64,000 nucleotides of DNA from Methylobacterium mesophilicum SR1.6/6 (GTDB taxonomy: Bacteria; Pseudomonadota; Alphaproteobacteria; Rhizobiales; Beijerinckiaceae). A program made the translations under genes and the position numbers. This document shows, in pieces, positions 17,366-26,845 of this stretch (the first letter of the stretch is position 1; each line of letters begins with the position of its first letter). The notes beneath the pieces are model-generated. The model did not search any database. It had not been told where the DNA came from and saw only the letters and a program-made list of their open reading frames with translations. The DNA lies in contig NZ_CP043538.1 in the NCBI RefSeq assembly GCF_000364445.2, positions 3,231,612 through 3,295,611 on the forward strand, in the 5' to 3' direction.

Positions 17366-17659
17366 TCACGCGGCGCGAGACCAGCGAATGTCGCCGAGAC
17401 TCTCGCGGAAGGCGAAGCGGGCGAGGTGGTCGGAGACCACGTTCTCCAGCCGGGTGAGGTTGACCGGGTCGGCGCTGTCGATCCGCATCAGCAGCGCGTC
17501 GGGCTCGGCGTCGAAGGTGCAGATACGGTCCTCGCCGAAGGGCACGGTGCCGTGCATGGAGGTCGCCTCGACCTTGAACTTGTGGCTCCAGTGCCGGCAG
17601 AGCTGCTGCAGGTAGCGGCTCGCTTCGGTGGTCTGCACGCGGGCCTGTGAGGTAGGCAT
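17366..17659 (-). CDS. DUF2218 family protein
   Basis: 97 aa from the ATG at 17659, preceded by GGAGA at 8 nt. The frame extends a further 39 codons upstream, but conservation begins with ARVQTTEASRYLQQLCRHW. Features seen are RYLQQLCRHWSHKF and the C-terminal HLARFAFRESL, which together match DUF2218. In other bacteria such genes sometimes sit near siderophore or iron-uptake genes; there are none here. It is a small cytoplasmic protein of unknown function. Confidence 0.8.
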   Translation of the reverse strand: MPTSQARVQTTEASRYLQQLCRHWSHKFKVEATSMHGTVPFGEDRICTFDAEPDALLMRIDSADPVNLTRLENVVSDHLARFAFRESLGDIRWSRAA

Positions 17660-17899
17660 TCCGTCGGTCTCCAGAAGGATCAAGAACTGTCTGTCGGGGA
17701 CGGGTCGTGTCTCGATCTCGCACATGCGAGATAGGAAAGCCTCAGAGCAATTGCCATGCCCAGCGGTGACGGACACGTCGCCGTCGTCTCTCTGCGAAGG
17801 TCGGTCCGAAGCGTTAGCGGCCGCTTAACACCTCAGGCGCCCGCGACGGATCGCGACGACGCGTGGCTCTCCTGCACCCATCTGCGTCCCGAATTATGG

Positions 17900-17923
17900 C
17901 GCGGCGCACAAAATCGCGCCGCG
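17900..17923 (-). terminator. Hairpin after the FAD oxidoreductase gene
   Basis: A perfect 8-bp stem (CGCGGCGC at 17900-17907 with GCGCCGCG at 17916-17923) around an 8-nt A-rich loop, 8 nt beyond the minus-strand stop at 17932. No clear U-run follows, so it is terminator-like rather than canonical. Confidence 0.5.
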
Positions 17924-17931
17924 TGACGCTG

Positions 17932-19368
17932 TCAGCTGTCCGGCCTGAGCGCGATGACCTTGCCGGGATTGAGAAGGTTAAGGGGGTCGATCGCGCCCTT
18001 CAGCCGGCGCATCAGGTCGAGACCCACCGGATCGCCGTAGCGTTCGAGCTCGTCGCGCTTGATCAGGCCGACCCCGTGCTCCGCCGCGATCGAGCCGCCG
18101 AGGCCGTGGACGATGTCGTGGACGATTCGGTTGAACCGACCCCATTCCGCCAGGAAGTCCGCAGGCGGCATCTCCGCGGGCTGCGTCAGGTTGAAGTGGA
18201 TGTTGCCGTCGCCGAAATGCCCGAAGCCGCAGGGTCTGAGACCCGGCATCACGGCGATGCAGGCGTCTTCGGCCTGCTCCAGGAAGTCGGGCAGGCGCGA
18301 GAGCGGCACCGAAACGTCGTGCTTGATCGAAGCGCCTTCCCGCGTCTGGGCCTCGGGAACGCCTTCGCGCAGGCGCCAGAGGGCGTCGTCCTGCGCGCCG
18401 CTCGCGCCGATTGCCGCGTCGGCGATCAGGCCATCCGCCATGGCGTCTGAAAGGGCGGCCTCCAACCCGGCACGCGCATCGGCATCCGGCCGCGCCGAGG
18501 CCGCCTCGATCAGCGCGTAGGCGCCGTGCGGATCCGCCAGCGGACGGACCGTACCCGGAACATGCCGCAGGACGATCTCCAGGGCGAAGGGCGGCAGGTA
18601 CTCGAAGGCCGTGAGGTCCCGGTCCAGCCGGGACCGGAGGAACACGAACAGATCGAGGGCCGCCCGGGCCGAGTCCAGGCCGACGAAGGCGACGCCGGTG
18701 GTCCTGGGCTTCGGGAACAGCTTGAGCACGGCCGCGGTCACGATGCCCAACGTGCCCTCGGACCCGATGAAAAGCTGCTTCAGGTCGTAGCCGGCGTTGT
18801 CCTTGCGCAGGGCCTTAAGCCCGTTCCAGACCCGTCCGTCGGCCAGGACCACTTCGAGACCGAGGACGAGGTCCCGCGCGTTGCCGTAGGCCAGGACCGC
18901 GATACCGCCGGCGTTCGTGCTGATGCCGCCTCCGATCCGGGCTGAGCCGCGCGACGCGTAGGAAAGCGGGAACAGCATGCCGGCCGCGTCGGCCGCCGCC
19001 TGCACCTCCTGCAGGATCATCCCGGCCTCCACGGTGATGGTGGCGTCCACGGGATCGACCGCGCGCAGCCGCGCCAGCCGCTCCAGGGAGAGGACGACAC
19101 CACCGTGCGGCACCCCGGCGCCAGTGAGCCCGGTATTACCGCCGAGGGGAACCACCGCGACGCCCGCCTGCGTGCAGGCGCGGACCGCGAAGGCGACCTC
19201 CTCGGTGCTGCCAGGGCGCAGGACGGCGAGAGCCGAGCCGGTGAACAGCTTCCGGCTCTCGACCAGATAGGGCGCCATGTCCTCCGGATCGGTCACCACG
19301 TGCCGATCGCCCAGGCCATCCCGGAGCGCGGCGAGCAAAGTGTCGAGGGAGGCGGCCATCGGAGTCAT
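17932..19368 (-). CDS. FAD-linked oxidase, GlcD/D-lactate or D-2-hydroxyacid dehydrogenase type
   Basis: 478 aa from the ATG at 19368. The N-terminal FAD-binding (PCMH) domain includes VAVVPLGGNTGLTGAGVP, SYASRGSARIGGGISTNAGG and LFIGSEGTLGIVTAAVLKLF. The C-terminal FAD-oxidase domain has GFGHFGDGNIHFNL and ends SIAAEHGVGLIKRDEL followed by DPLNLLNPGKV, with the conserved metal and substrate-binding histidines. It belongs to the group containing D-lactate, D-2-hydroxyglutarate and glycolate dehydrogenases. It is divergent from an FAH-family gene (136 bp between starts); no Fe-S partner such as GlcF is adjacent, pointing to the single-subunit type. Confidence 0.9.
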   Translation of the reverse strand: MTPMAASLDTLLAALRDGLGDRHVVTDPEDMAPYLVESRKLFTGSALAVLRPGSTEEVAFAVRACTQAGVAVVPLGGNTGLTGAGVPHGGVVLSLERLARLRAVDPVDATITVEAGMILQEVQAAADAAGMLFPLSYASRGSARIGGGISTNAGGIAVLAYGNARDLVLGLEVVLADGRVWNGLKALRKDNAGYDLKQLFIGSEGTLGIVTAAVLKLFPKPRTTGVAFVGLDSARAALDLFVFLRSRLDRDLTAFEYLPPFALEIVLRHVPGTVRPLADPHGAYALIEAASARPDADARAGLEAALSDAMADGLIADAAIGASGAQDDALWRLREGVPEAQTREGASIKHDVSVPLSRLPDFLEQAEDACIAVMPGLRPCGFGHFGDGNIHFNLTQPAEMPPADFLAEWGRFNRIVHDIVHGLGGSIAAEHGVGLIKRDELERYGDPVGLDLMRRLKGAIDPLNLLNPGKVIALRPDS

Positions 19369-19504
19369 CGGTAAAATTTTGTAGGCCACAGCGCCGTCGT
19401 GGCAAGCGCCGGGATGGCGCGGGCCGGCGCGGAGCTTACAACGGTCCGGTAGTTGCCGGGCGGAGCGTCGTCCGGCCGTCGAACGATCCACCGCAGAGGC
19501 AGAG

Positions 19505-20200
19505 ATGCTCTCCGTCATTCAGAACCCGCCCCGCGTCGCGCTTCCGATCGTCGGCAGCAGCGACCTCTTTCCCGTCCGGCGCGTCTACTGCGTCGGCCGC
19601 AACTACGCCGCCCATGCCCGCGAGATGGGTGCGGACCCGGACCGCGAGCCGCCGTTCTTCTTCATGAAGCCCGCCGACGCGCTCCAGATCGTCGGTGCCG
19701 AGCCGACGCCCCATGCGTACCCGCCGAAGACGCGGAGCTACCATTTCGAGGTCGAGATGGTGGCTGCGCTCGCCGGCGGCCGCAGCGACATCCCGGTGGC
19801 GAGCGCCCTGGACCACGTCTACGGCTACGCGGTCGGCCTCGACATGACCCGCCGCGATCTCCAGGACGAGGCCAAGAAGATGGCGCGGCCCTGGGACCTC
19901 GGGAAGGCAGCGGACGGCTCGGGCCCGATCGGCGCTTTGCACCCGGCTTCCGAGATTGGGCACCCGAGGCGCGGTTCGATCACCCTGTCGGTGGACGGCG
20001 AGACGCGCCAGAAGGGTGATCTGGGCGATATGATCTGGTCGGTGGCCGAGCAGATCGCCTACCTGTCGGAGTACTTCATCCTCCAGCCGGGCGACCTGAT
20101 CTTCACCGGCACGCCCTCCGGCGTCGGTCCCGTCGAGCGCGGACAGCGAATGGTGGCGGCCATTGACGGGCTCGGCGCGATCACGCTCGACGTCGCCTGA
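19505..20200 (+). CDS. Fumarylacetoacetate hydrolase family protein (fumarylpyruvate/acylpyruvate hydrolase-like)
   Basis: 231 aa, the short single-domain FAHD1/NagK form. Metal ligands of the family are visible: HFEVEMVAAL provides the Glu pair and GLDMTRRDLQ the Asp. VYCVGRNYAAHAREMG is the conserved N-terminal block, and LIFTGTPSGVGPV the C-terminal block. It cleaves a C-C bond in an acylpyruvate or decarboxylates oxaloacetate using Mg2+/Mn2+. It is followed after 6 bp by a NUDIX gene. Maleylpyruvate isomerase or gentisate dioxygenase genes are not nearby, so the substrate is open. Confidence 0.88.
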   Translation: MLSVIQNPPRVALPIVGSSDLFPVRRVYCVGRNYAAHAREMGADPDREPPFFFMKPADALQIVGAEPTPHAYPPKTRSYHFEVEMVAALAGGRSDIPVASALDHVYGYAVGLDMTRRDLQDEAKKMARPWDLGKAADGSGPIGALHPASEIGHPRRGSITLSVDGETRQKGDLGDMIWSVAEQIAYLSEYFILQPGDLIFTGTPSGVGPVERGQRMVAAIDGLGAITLDVA

Positions 20201-20206
20201 TCCGAC

Positions 20207-20671
20207 ATGATCCTTGATCGGCCGCTGTTCCGGCACCTGTTTCACCTCGGGGCTCTCGCGTCCCGAGGCATGACGCTCGGCGTGCGCGGCATCGCCCTGG
20301 ACGCGCAGGGCTGCGTAGCGCTGGTACGTCACACCTATGTCAGCGGGTGGCACCTGCCGGGCGGCGGCGTGGAGCGGGGCGAGACGGCGCACGACGCGAT
20401 GGTCCGGGAGTTCCGCGAGGAGACGGGGATCGTCGCCGGGGAGCGGCTCCGCCTCCACGGCCTCTACCGCAATGTGGTCGCGGCTCCGCGGGACCACGTC
20501 GCGCTGTTCATCCTTGAGGCCTTCACCATCCCGCAGCCGAAGGTCCCGGACCGCGAGATCGCCGCCTGCGCATTCTTTCCGATCGATGCGCTGCCTGACG
20601 ACACGACACGCGGGACGCGGACCCGCCTCGACGAACTCCGCCTGGGACGTCCGCCCGCCCCGAATTGGTGA
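20207..20671 (+). CDS. NUDIX hydrolase
   Basis: 154 aa containing a complete Nudix box GGGVERGETAHDAMVREFREETGI, here cited by its ends: Gly at GGGVERGE and the REFREETG core at its end. The upstream GWHLPGG is also typical. It hydrolyses a nucleoside diphosphate linked to another moiety with Mg2+. The N-terminal 20 residues (RHLFHLGALASRGMTLGVRG) suggest the ADP-ribose-pyrophosphatase-like subgroup seen in alphaproteobacteria. It is probably co-transcribed with the FAH gene 6 bp upstream; the pairing has no evident metabolic logic. Confidence 0.88.
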   Translation: MILDRPLFRHLFHLGALASRGMTLGVRGIALDAQGCVALVRHTYVSGWHLPGGGVERGETAHDAMVREFREETGIVAGERLRLHGLYRNVVAAPRDHVALFILEAFTIPQPKVPDREIAACAFFPIDALPDDTTRGTRTRLDELRLGRPPAPNW

Positions 20672-20779
20672 ATCGGCGCCCGGGGCAAAAGAGACGCTTG
20701 CGTCGTCCGGCGGAATGGTGTTTAGAGAGCGCCGCCGGGGGCCGCCGGCACGAAAGTTCGGGCGGCGCGGCACTAGTGA

Positions 20780-20854
20780 GCGGGTGTAGCTCAGGGGTAG
20801 AGCACAACCTTGCCAAGGTTGGGGTCGAGGGTTCGAATCCCTTCGCCCGCTCCA
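20780..20854 (+). tRNA. tRNA-Gly (anticodon GCC)
   Basis: A full cloverleaf of 75 nt with encoded CCA. The acceptor GCGGGTG (20780-20786) pairs with CGCCCGC (20844-20850), the D arm is TAGCTCAGGGGTAGAGCA, the anticodon stem CAACC/GGTTG encloses TTGCCAA with GCC at 20812-20814, and the T arm has GGTTCGAATCC. Confidence 0.96.
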
Positions 20855-20882
20855 GTTTTCCCAACCCATCTATTGATTTACG

Positions 20883-20902
20883 AGGCCGCACCTTCGCGGC
20901 CT
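20883..20902 (+). terminator. Rho-independent terminator of tRNA-Gly
   Basis: A perfect 7-bp stem (AGGCCGC with GCGGCCT) around a 6-nt loop ACCTTC, 28 nt after the tRNA end, followed by TTGTCGTTC. Confidence 0.75.
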
Positions 20903-21352
20903 TTGTCGTTCCTGACCGGTTGCGGGATCGTCCTACCCCACCGGGCGGTCTGATCCGAACGTTGGTGCAGGATCACCGAGAACATTGCGCTGAGCGCGGT
21001 CCACTTTGCCGGGTCCGGGGGCACTGCGCGACGGGCCCGAAGCCAGCCCGGCAGCGTTGCGCCCATCACAGCTACCGAGCAGGCCTCCAGAGCATCTTGG
21101 AAGCCGAAATTACGAGAGCCCCCTTTATACGTCCGATCACCGACGATTGCTTGTAATTTATGTACTACCAAAGACGGTCGCGGTGTTAGCTCAAGAATGA
21201 CGCTGATATTGATGCAGCAGCGGCATTATAGGCTTTGCGAGCCCACAACAAGCTCATCCCCGTTAATCGACGACCGGCCGGTCCGGTGATTTCGGCTTGA
21301 ATCTGGCCTGTCTGCTGGGCTCTACTCCCGAAGGCTGAGCCGGGAGTTCGAC
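20903..21352. other. Gene-free spacer after tRNA-Gly
   Basis: About 450 bp without a supported gene. A minus-strand frame between 21171 and 20878 reads partly like protein (GATLPGWLRARRAVPPDP) but has no family match. Toward 21130-21250 the sequence becomes visibly more AT-rich (TTGTAATTTATGTACTACC), unlike the surroundings. I see no copy of the tRNA 3' end here. Confidence 0.4.
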
Positions 21353-22858
21353 ATGGAAAGGCAGGTTCCTGTCGCACCGGAAGTGCAGCGTCAGCGAGCC
21401 AGGTTTATCTTGCAGGAGCCGGTTCCGAGCAAGTCCTTCTCTCGGCTCGGCGTCTATACTTGCCTTGTCGTCTGCGTCACCTGTCTAGGCGCCGCAGCTG
21501 GGCAGATCGATGCCAGCATCGTCCAGCTGGGATTGCCAGCTCTGGAGCAAGCCTTCGATGCGTCGCTCGATCAGGTGAGCTGGGTCGCGGTGGGCTACAG
21601 CCTCGCATTCGCCGCGGTGCTGCCCGTCTACGCTCGGCTGGCCGAAATTGCCGGGCGCAAGCTGATGTACCTTCTCGGCTTCGCGCTGTTCGGGCTGTTC
21701 TCGGCTCTATGCGGATTAGCCCCGAGTCTGCCGTGGCTCATCGCCTTTCGCGTGCTGCAAGGCATGAGCGGAGCTCTACTCGGGGCGAACAGCATCGTCA
21801 TCCTCGTGGCAGCCACAGATCAATCTCAGCGTGGACGTGCGATGGGACTGTTCGCCAGCGCCCAGGCCATCGGTGTGAGTACGGGACCAGCACTCGGTGG
21901 CCTGCTGCTGAGCAACCTCGGCTGGCACTGGATCTTCTGGGTGACCGTGCCGTTCGCTGCTCTCGGAGCGGTGCTGGGCTGGGTGCTCGTGCCGGTGAGC
22001 GCGCGGCTCAGCGAGGCAGTTACGTTCGACTGGTGGGGCGCGCTTTTGCTGATCCCAGCCCTGAGCGCGTTGATGATGACGCTCACCGAGCTGAATGCCT
22101 GGTGGCCATACTCGCCCGCGATGCTCATCTGCGCGACGTCAGCAGCCGTTTTGCTGACAGGGTTTGTCTGGTGGGAGAAGCGTGCCCCTGCACCGCTGAT
22201 CGACTTGCGCTTGTTTCGGTCGCGGGCCTTCACCGGCAAGACGGTCGCCACCTTGCTGTCCTACGCGATGCTGTACGGGATGTTCTTCACCATGTCGTTC
22301 GCGCTGGTGCGCGGCTACCACGACGCGCCGCTTTCGGCGGGACTGCGGCTCGCCATCATACCCGTTGCGCTCGGCGTGGTGGCGCCGTTTAGCGGCAGCC
22401 TCTCAGAGCACTGGCCGCGTCTTACGACAAAGGTCAGCATGGGATTGTGCGCGGCTGCGACTGTCGGTCTGAGCCGAACGCTCACCGGCAATCCCAGCAG
22501 CGAGCCGGCCATGATGATGTTGCTGGCCATGTATGGGGTGGGACTCGGCTTGTTCATCGCCCCGAACAACAGCGCCACTCTAGCGGCGGCACCGGCCGAG
22601 CATGCCGGACAGGCGGGCGGCCTGTTGAACCTCATGCGGGCATTCGGCACGGCAACAGGGGTGGCAACTGCTTCCACGTTGCTCGCATGGCGCTTGGAAT
22701 TAGCGTCTGGCGTTCACGGACGTACAATTGGGGCGAGCGAGCACGCCTTGTTGGGCGCGGCGAGCGACGTGATGATCCTACTGACCGCGCTCGCGGTGGC
22801 GACGATGCTTGCCGCATCATTGGAAGATCGAGGGTGGTCTTGGACGCAGCCTACCTGA
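21353..22858 (+). CDS. DHA2-family MFS drug/multidrug exporter (EmrB/QacA type)
   Basis: 501 aa with about 14 hydrophobic segments, the DHA2 length. Recognisable elements are AAGQIDASIVQLGLPAL in the first segment (the DxxIVxxALP-like motif), ARLAEIAGRKLMYLLG in the loop, and AIGVSTGPALGGLLL, antiporter motif C of drug:H+ exporters. GGGAG lies upstream of the ATG. Codon choice is less GC-biased than in neighbours, including TTA leucine codons, and the gene stands alone after tRNA-Gly with no adaptor (EmrA) or regulator. It is probably acquired horizontally. The substrate is unknown. Confidence 0.87.
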   Translation: MERQVPVAPEVQRQRARFILQEPVPSKSFSRLGVYTCLVVCVTCLGAAAGQIDASIVQLGLPALEQAFDASLDQVSWVAVGYSLAFAAVLPVYARLAEIAGRKLMYLLGFALFGLFSALCGLAPSLPWLIAFRVLQGMSGALLGANSIVILVAATDQSQRGRAMGLFASAQAIGVSTGPALGGLLLSNLGWHWIFWVTVPFAALGAVLGWVLVPVSARLSEAVTFDWWGALLLIPALSALMMTLTELNAWWPYSPAMLICATSAAVLLTGFVWWEKRAPAPLIDLRLFRSRAFTGKTVATLLSYAMLYGMFFTMSFALVRGYHDAPLSAGLRLAIIPVALGVVAPFSGSLSEHWPRLTTKVSMGLCAAATVGLSRTLTGNPSSEPAMMMLLAMYGVGLGLFIAPNNSATLAAAPAEHAGQAGGLLNLMRAFGTATGVATASTLLAWRLELASGVHGRTIGASEHALLGAASDVMILLTALAVATMLAASLEDRGWSWTQPT

Positions 22859-23294
22859 TCCCTTCGCCGATCCGCCTTCGTCGGCTCGCCTGGCAGAGGC
22901 ATGCCGGTCGGAGGGTGTTTCCGGGCGCGCTCCGGCGCCCGAACGCATCGCTTTCAGCGGACGCCGCGTACCGGTGTCGCCGGCATCATGACCACGGCAA
23001 TCTTCGCCGCTCAGCGTGCGGCGCAACGCGCCGTCCCCGTATCACAACGAGCGTCGCTTCTCCGACTTGAGCGCCGCGACTGCCAAGGCCGCGTGCGGCC
23101 AAGCCGAGCCGATTGCATCGCGCCCTCTGCCGCCGACCGGCCGATCGGACTGATGGGATCCGAATGGGGCGTGCCGCTTTCCAGTCGGATCAGGACTGGA
23201 TACCTGTGCCTGCGCGGGATGTCTGCGGGTTCGCCGAACGCTCAAGGGCCGGGACCGGTCCAATGACAGCGATTGGCCGGTCCGCCTGCTCTGT
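22859..23294. other. Gene-free region between convergent exporter and dctA genes
   Basis: No reading frame here has a recognisable protein or convincing start. A plus-strand frame from 22901 to 23266 is arginine-rich with no domain. I see only the dctA hairpin at its right edge. Confidence 0.4.
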
Positions 23295-23325
23295 CCGCAG
23301 TCGGTCGCGCGGCGACCGACTGCGG
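23295..23325 (-). terminator. Perfect hairpin downstream of dctA
   Basis: A 14-bp uninterrupted stem (23295-23308, CCGCAGTCGGTCGC) pairs with 23312-23325 around a 3-nt loop, 6 nt after the dctA stop. No T-run follows on the minus strand, but the stem is strong enough to end or protect the dctA transcript. Confidence 0.7.
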
Positions 23326-23331
23326 CTTCCA

Positions 23332-24675
23332 TTACTCAGCCGGCTGCAGCGCGCCCGTCGGCACAGCTTCACGCACGCTCCGTCCGGCGAGGGCGTCGGC
23401 GAGCTTGGCTTCATCGACCTCGTTCTCCCAGCGCGCAACCACGATGCAGGCGACCGCATTGCCGATGAAGTTGGTCAGAGCCCGGCACTCAGACATGAAC
23501 CGGTCGACCCCAAGGATCAGTGCCATGCCGACCACCGGCACGGACGGCACCACCGCCAGCGTCGCCGCCAGGGTAATGAAGCCCGAGCCCGTGACGCCCG
23601 CCGCCCCCTTCGAGGACAGCATCGCCACGAGCAGCAGCAGCGCCTGCTCGCCGAGGCTCAGCGGTGTGTCGGTCGCCTGGGCGATGAACAGCGCCGCCAT
23701 GGTCATGTAGATGTTGGTGCCATCGAGGTTGAACGAGTAGCCCGTGGGCACCACGAGGCCGACCACCGGCTTCGAGCAGCCGGCCCGCTCCATCTTCTCC
23801 AGCAGCGAGGGCAGCGCCGACTCGGACGAGGACGTGCCGAGCACGAGAAGCAACTCTTCCTTGATGTAGCGGATGAGCTTGATGATCGAGAAGCCGTTGT
23901 AGCGGGCGACCGCTCCCAGCACGACCAGCACGAAGATCGCCGACGTCAGATAGAAGGCGGCGACGAGGTAGGCGAGGTTGGCCAGCGAGCTGATGCCGTA
24001 CTTGCCGATCGTGAATGCCATCGCGCCGAAGGCGCCGATCGGGGCGACCTTCATGATGATGTTGACGACGCCGAAGATCGCCTCGGAGAGCACCTTGATG
24101 ATGTCGAGCACCGGCTTGCCGCGGTCACCCAGGAAGGCGAGGCCGAAGCCGAACAGCACCGAGAAGAACAGCACCTGCAGGATCTCGCCGCCCGCGAAGG
24201 CGCCGACAGCCGTCGTGGGGATGATGTTCATCAGGAAATCGACGATGCTCTGCTCCTTCGCCTTGCCGGCGTAGGTGGCGATCGCCTTCGGATCGAGCGA
24301 CTTCGGGTCGATGTGCAGTCCGTTGCCGGGCTGGAGCACGTTGGCGACGACGAGGCCGACGATCAGCGCCAGCGTCGAGAACGTCAGGAAGTAGATCAGC
24401 GCCTTGCCGCCGACACGGCCGACCTTCTCGAGGTTGGTCATCCCGGCGATGCCGGAGACAACAGTGAGGAAGATCACCGGGGCGATGATCATCTTGACGA
24501 GCTTGATGAAGGCGTCACCGAGCGGCTTCAGCTCGGCGCCGAGCTGCGGATAGAAATGTCCGAGCAAGATGCCGATCGCCACCGCGACCAGGACTTGGAA
24601 GTACAAGGTCCTGTAGATCGGCCTGGGCTTGGCGGGCGGATGGGGTGCTGTGAGCGGGGATGGTACGGCAACCAT
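23332..24675 (-). CDS. dctA: C4-dicarboxylate:cation symporter DctA
   Basis: 447 aa from the ATG at 24675 (GGGAG at 8 nt). It begins with the DctA-type first helix ([21 protein letters not shown]) and contains [19 protein letters not shown], the [10 protein letters not shown] serine-rich re-entrant hairpin, [13 protein letters not shown] and [17 protein letters not shown], which bind the substrate and cations. It imports succinate, malate and fumarate across the inner membrane. The divergent dctBD operon 296 bp away encodes its regulators, and a sigma-54 promoter plus DctD palindrome lie in between. It is an orthodox dctA; aspartate or orotate may also be carried. Confidence 0.96.
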   Translation of the reverse strand: MVAVPSPLTAPHPPAKPRPIYRTLYFQVLVAVAIGILLGHFYPQLGAELKPLGDAFIKLVKMIIAPVIFLTVVSGIAGMTNLEKVGRVGGKALIYFLTFSTLALIVGLVVANVLQPGNGLHIDPKSLDPKAIATYAGKAKEQSIVDFLMNIIPTTAVGAFAGGEILQVLFFSVLFGFGLAFLGDRGKPVLDIIKVLSEAIFGVVNIIMKVAPIGAFGAMAFTIGKYGISSLANLAYLVAAFYLTSAIFVLVVLGAVARYNGFSIIKLIRYIKEELLLVLGTSSSESALPSLLEKMERAGCSKPVVGLVVPTGYSFNLDGTNIYMTMAALFIAQATDTPLSLGEQALLLLVAMLSSKGAAGVTGSGFITLAATLAVVPSVPVVGMALILGVDRFMSECRALTNFIGNAVACIVVARWENEVDEAKLADALAGRSVREAVPTGALQPAE

Positions 24676-24809
24676 GGGGCGTTCTCCCTGTCGTCGGGTT
24701 TCATCGGGGCGGCTGGCGCCGGCGTAGTCCGGCAGGTTCCGCGCTTGGTCTTGGCCTTCCGGAACACAGCTTTGCCTTGAGGACATGGCTGTGTTTCATT
24801 CTGTGAATG

Positions 24810-24824
24810 GCAACGGCCGTGCCA
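24810..24824 (-). promoter_or_regulatory. Sigma-54 promoter (-24/-12) of dctA
   Basis: On the minus strand the sequence is TGGCACG-gccg-TTGC, with GG and GC separated by exactly 10 nt, a near-perfect RpoN element. Transcription would start near 24798, leaving a leader of about 120 nt before the dctA ATG. The adjacent DctD gene encodes the required sigma-54 activator. Confidence 0.88.
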
Positions 24825-24850
24825 CGAGATGGGCGCCGACGATCTTTTGT

Positions 24851-24863
24851 TAAAACGTTGTTC
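24851..24863. promoter_or_regulatory. Possible IHF site between DctD site and dctA promoter
   Basis: TAAAACGTTGTTC fits the inverse IHF consensus YAANNNNTTGATW with one mismatch, in a locally AT-rich segment lying between the upstream activator palindrome and the sigma-54 promoter, where DNA bending is usual. The match is weak on its own. Confidence 0.3.
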
Positions 24864-24909
24864 CGTATGAGATTTTTCAAAACGCTGATCGGCTGCCGGG
24901 TCGCCGGTC

Positions 24910-24925
24910 GTGCGGAAATCCGCAC
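24910..24925. promoter_or_regulatory. DctD-type upstream activator palindrome
   Basis: GTGCGGAAATCCGCAC is a perfect 6+4+6 palindrome closely matching the DctD-binding sites I recall from rhizobial dctA promoters. It lies about 90 bp upstream of the -24 element and 45 bp before the dctB start, so it could also affect dctBD. Confidence 0.75.
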
Positions 24926-24970
24926 CCGCATGGCCGGAACGGTCTGGTTCTCCGCTCCGGTGGATGTTCC

Positions 24971-26845
24971 GTGATCGAGGCCTCGGAAACCACGCGGCAG
25001 CGGGCGGCCCGGATCATGCCGGGTCGCGGCTTGATCGTCCTCGCCTGCCTGTGCGCAATCGTCACCGCGGCCTGGCTCGCGGGACGCGCCGCGGAGCGCT
25101 GGGCGCTCACGGATCTGCGGCGCGGGGCCCGATCGGCGATCGGGCTCCAAGTCGGCTTGCTGCTTGCCGAGATGCAGAAGCAGGCATCCCTGCCGCTGGC
25201 GCTCGCCGCCGACCCGGAGGTCGCTGCGGCGGTCGCATCGGGAGCCGGGCGCGAACTCCTGGACCGGGTCGACCGCCGGCTCTCCGAAGTGGCAGCGGCC
25301 ACCGGCGCGGCGGTGATCTACGTCATCGGTGCCGAAGGGGTAACTGTGGCGGCCAGCAATGCCGGCGGCGACGGAAGCTTCGTCGGGCGCGACTACGCAT
25401 TCCGTCCGTACTTCCGGCAGGCGGTCACCGAGGGCGCGGGTTCGCAATTCGCCCTCGGCACCGTCAGCGGCCGGCCCGGTCTCTACCTGGCCCGGCGCAT
25501 CGGCGCGGCGGTCGGGGTCGTGGTGGTCAAGGTCGAATTCGACGCGGTCGAGGCGGCTTGGCGGGCCGCTCAGGAAGTCACGTTCGTCACCGATGCCCGC
25601 GGCATCGTCCTCGTCACCAGCGAGCCGTCCTGGCGTTTCGGGACGCTCGACGCCCTGGACGCTGCCGAACGCGCCCGGATCAAGGCGGGTCGCGAGTTCG
25701 GAACCGCGGCGCTGGAGCGGTTGCCCCTGCATGCTACCGGCCAGGCCGATGTCAGTCGCATCGGGCGTGGGGCGCTCCCGGCCTGGACGGCGATCACCAC
25801 CCAGGCGCCTGTGCCCGGGACCGGCTGGACCCTGCACACGCTGACCCCGGTCGGAACCACAGTGGAGCGCGAGCGGCTTCAGGCCTGGATCATCGCTGCC
25901 CTGACCACGGCGCTGGCGGGCTTCGGGGCCGTAGCCCTGGCTGACCGGGGCCGCCGGACGCGGGCGCGGCTTGCGGAAGCGGCCTCGCGCCGGGCAGAGC
26001 TGGAGAGCCGCGTCGCTGAGCGAACCCGCGCCCTGCGGGAAGCCAACGCGCAGCTGCGCGCCGAGATCGAGGAGCGGCAGCGCGCTGAGGCCGAGCGCGA
26101 GCGCCTCGGCCGCGAGCTCGCCCAGGCCGGCCGGCTTGCGGCTCTCGGACAGTTCGCCGCCAGCATGGCGCACGAGATCAACCAGCCGCTCGCCGCGATC
26201 CGCTCCTACGCGGACAACACTGCGGTCCTCGTCCGCCGCGGCCGGACGGAGGACGCGGCCGAGAACGCCGCCGCCATCGGCCGGCTCACCGATCGCATCG
26301 CCGGGCTTACGCGACAGCTCAAGGGGTTCGCCCGGCGCGCCTCGCCGCGCCGGGAGCCGGTGCCGCTTGGCGGAGTGCTGGACAACGCACTGGAACTGGT
26401 GCGCGCCCGCGCCGCCGCCCTGGGCGTGCCCCTGGAGGCGGACGCGTCCGATCCGGAGCTGCGCGTCCTCGGGGACGGGCCGCGTCTGGAGCAGGTGCTG
26501 GTCAACCTTCTCCAGAACGCCCTCGACGCGGTGGCCGGACGTCCCGACGCCCGCGTCGGTCTGCGCGTCGATGCCGCGGTTTCCGAGCGCGTGGCGGTGG
26601 AAGTGACTGACTCCGGCCCCGGGATCCCGACGGCGGAGCGCGGCCAAGTCTTCGATGCGTTCTTCACGACCAAAAGCGACGGCCTCGGGCTCGGCCTCGC
26701 CATCGCCCGCGGGATCGTGGAGGATTGCGGTGGGAACCTGACTTTGGTCTGCGAACCGGGGGGCGGCACGGTTTTCCGGATGGAGCTCATCCGGGCGGCG
26801 GGGGCGGATCGGGCATCGGGGCAGCGCGTGGGGGCGGCGCAGTGA
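24971..26845 (+). CDS. dctB: C4-dicarboxylate sensor histidine kinase DctB
   Basis: 624 aa. A first transmembrane helix (about residues 18-38) is followed by a large periplasmic double-PAS region containing [23 protein letters not shown] and the second helix near 295-320. Then come a coiled coil ([21 protein letters not shown]), the phosphoacceptor His401 in [19 protein letters not shown], and N, G1 and G2 boxes ([34 protein letters not shown]). It senses external C4-dicarboxylates and phosphorylates DctD. A GTG start is used. Its stop overlaps dctD by 4 bp. Confidence 0.93.
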   Translation: MIEASETTRQRAARIMPGRGLIVLACLCAIVTAAWLAGRAAERWALTDLRRGARSAIGLQVGLLLAEMQKQASLPLALAADPEVAAAVASGAGRELLDRVDRRLSEVAAATGAAVIYVIGAEGVTVAASNAGGDGSFVGRDYAFRPYFRQAVTEGAGSQFALGTVSGRPGLYLARRIGAAVGVVVVKVEFDAVEAAWRAAQEVTFVTDARGIVLVTSEPSWRFGTLDALDAAERARIKAGREFGTAALERLPLHATGQADVSRIGRGALPAWTAITTQAPVPGTGWTLHTLTPVGTTVERERLQAWIIAALTTALAGFGAVALADRGRRTRARLAEAASRRAELESRVAERTRALREANAQLRAEIEERQRAEAERERLGRELAQAGRLAALGQFAASMAHEINQPLAAIRSYADNTAVLVRRGRTEDAAENAAAIGRLTDRIAGLTRQLKGFARRASPRREPVPLGGVLDNALELVRARAAALGVPLEADASDPELRVLGDGPRLEQVLVNLLQNALDAVAGRPDARVGLRVDAAVSERVAVEVTDSGPGIPTAERGQVFDAFFTTKSDGLGLGLAIARGIVEDCGGNLTLVCEPGGGTVFRMELIRAAGADRASGQRVGAAQ

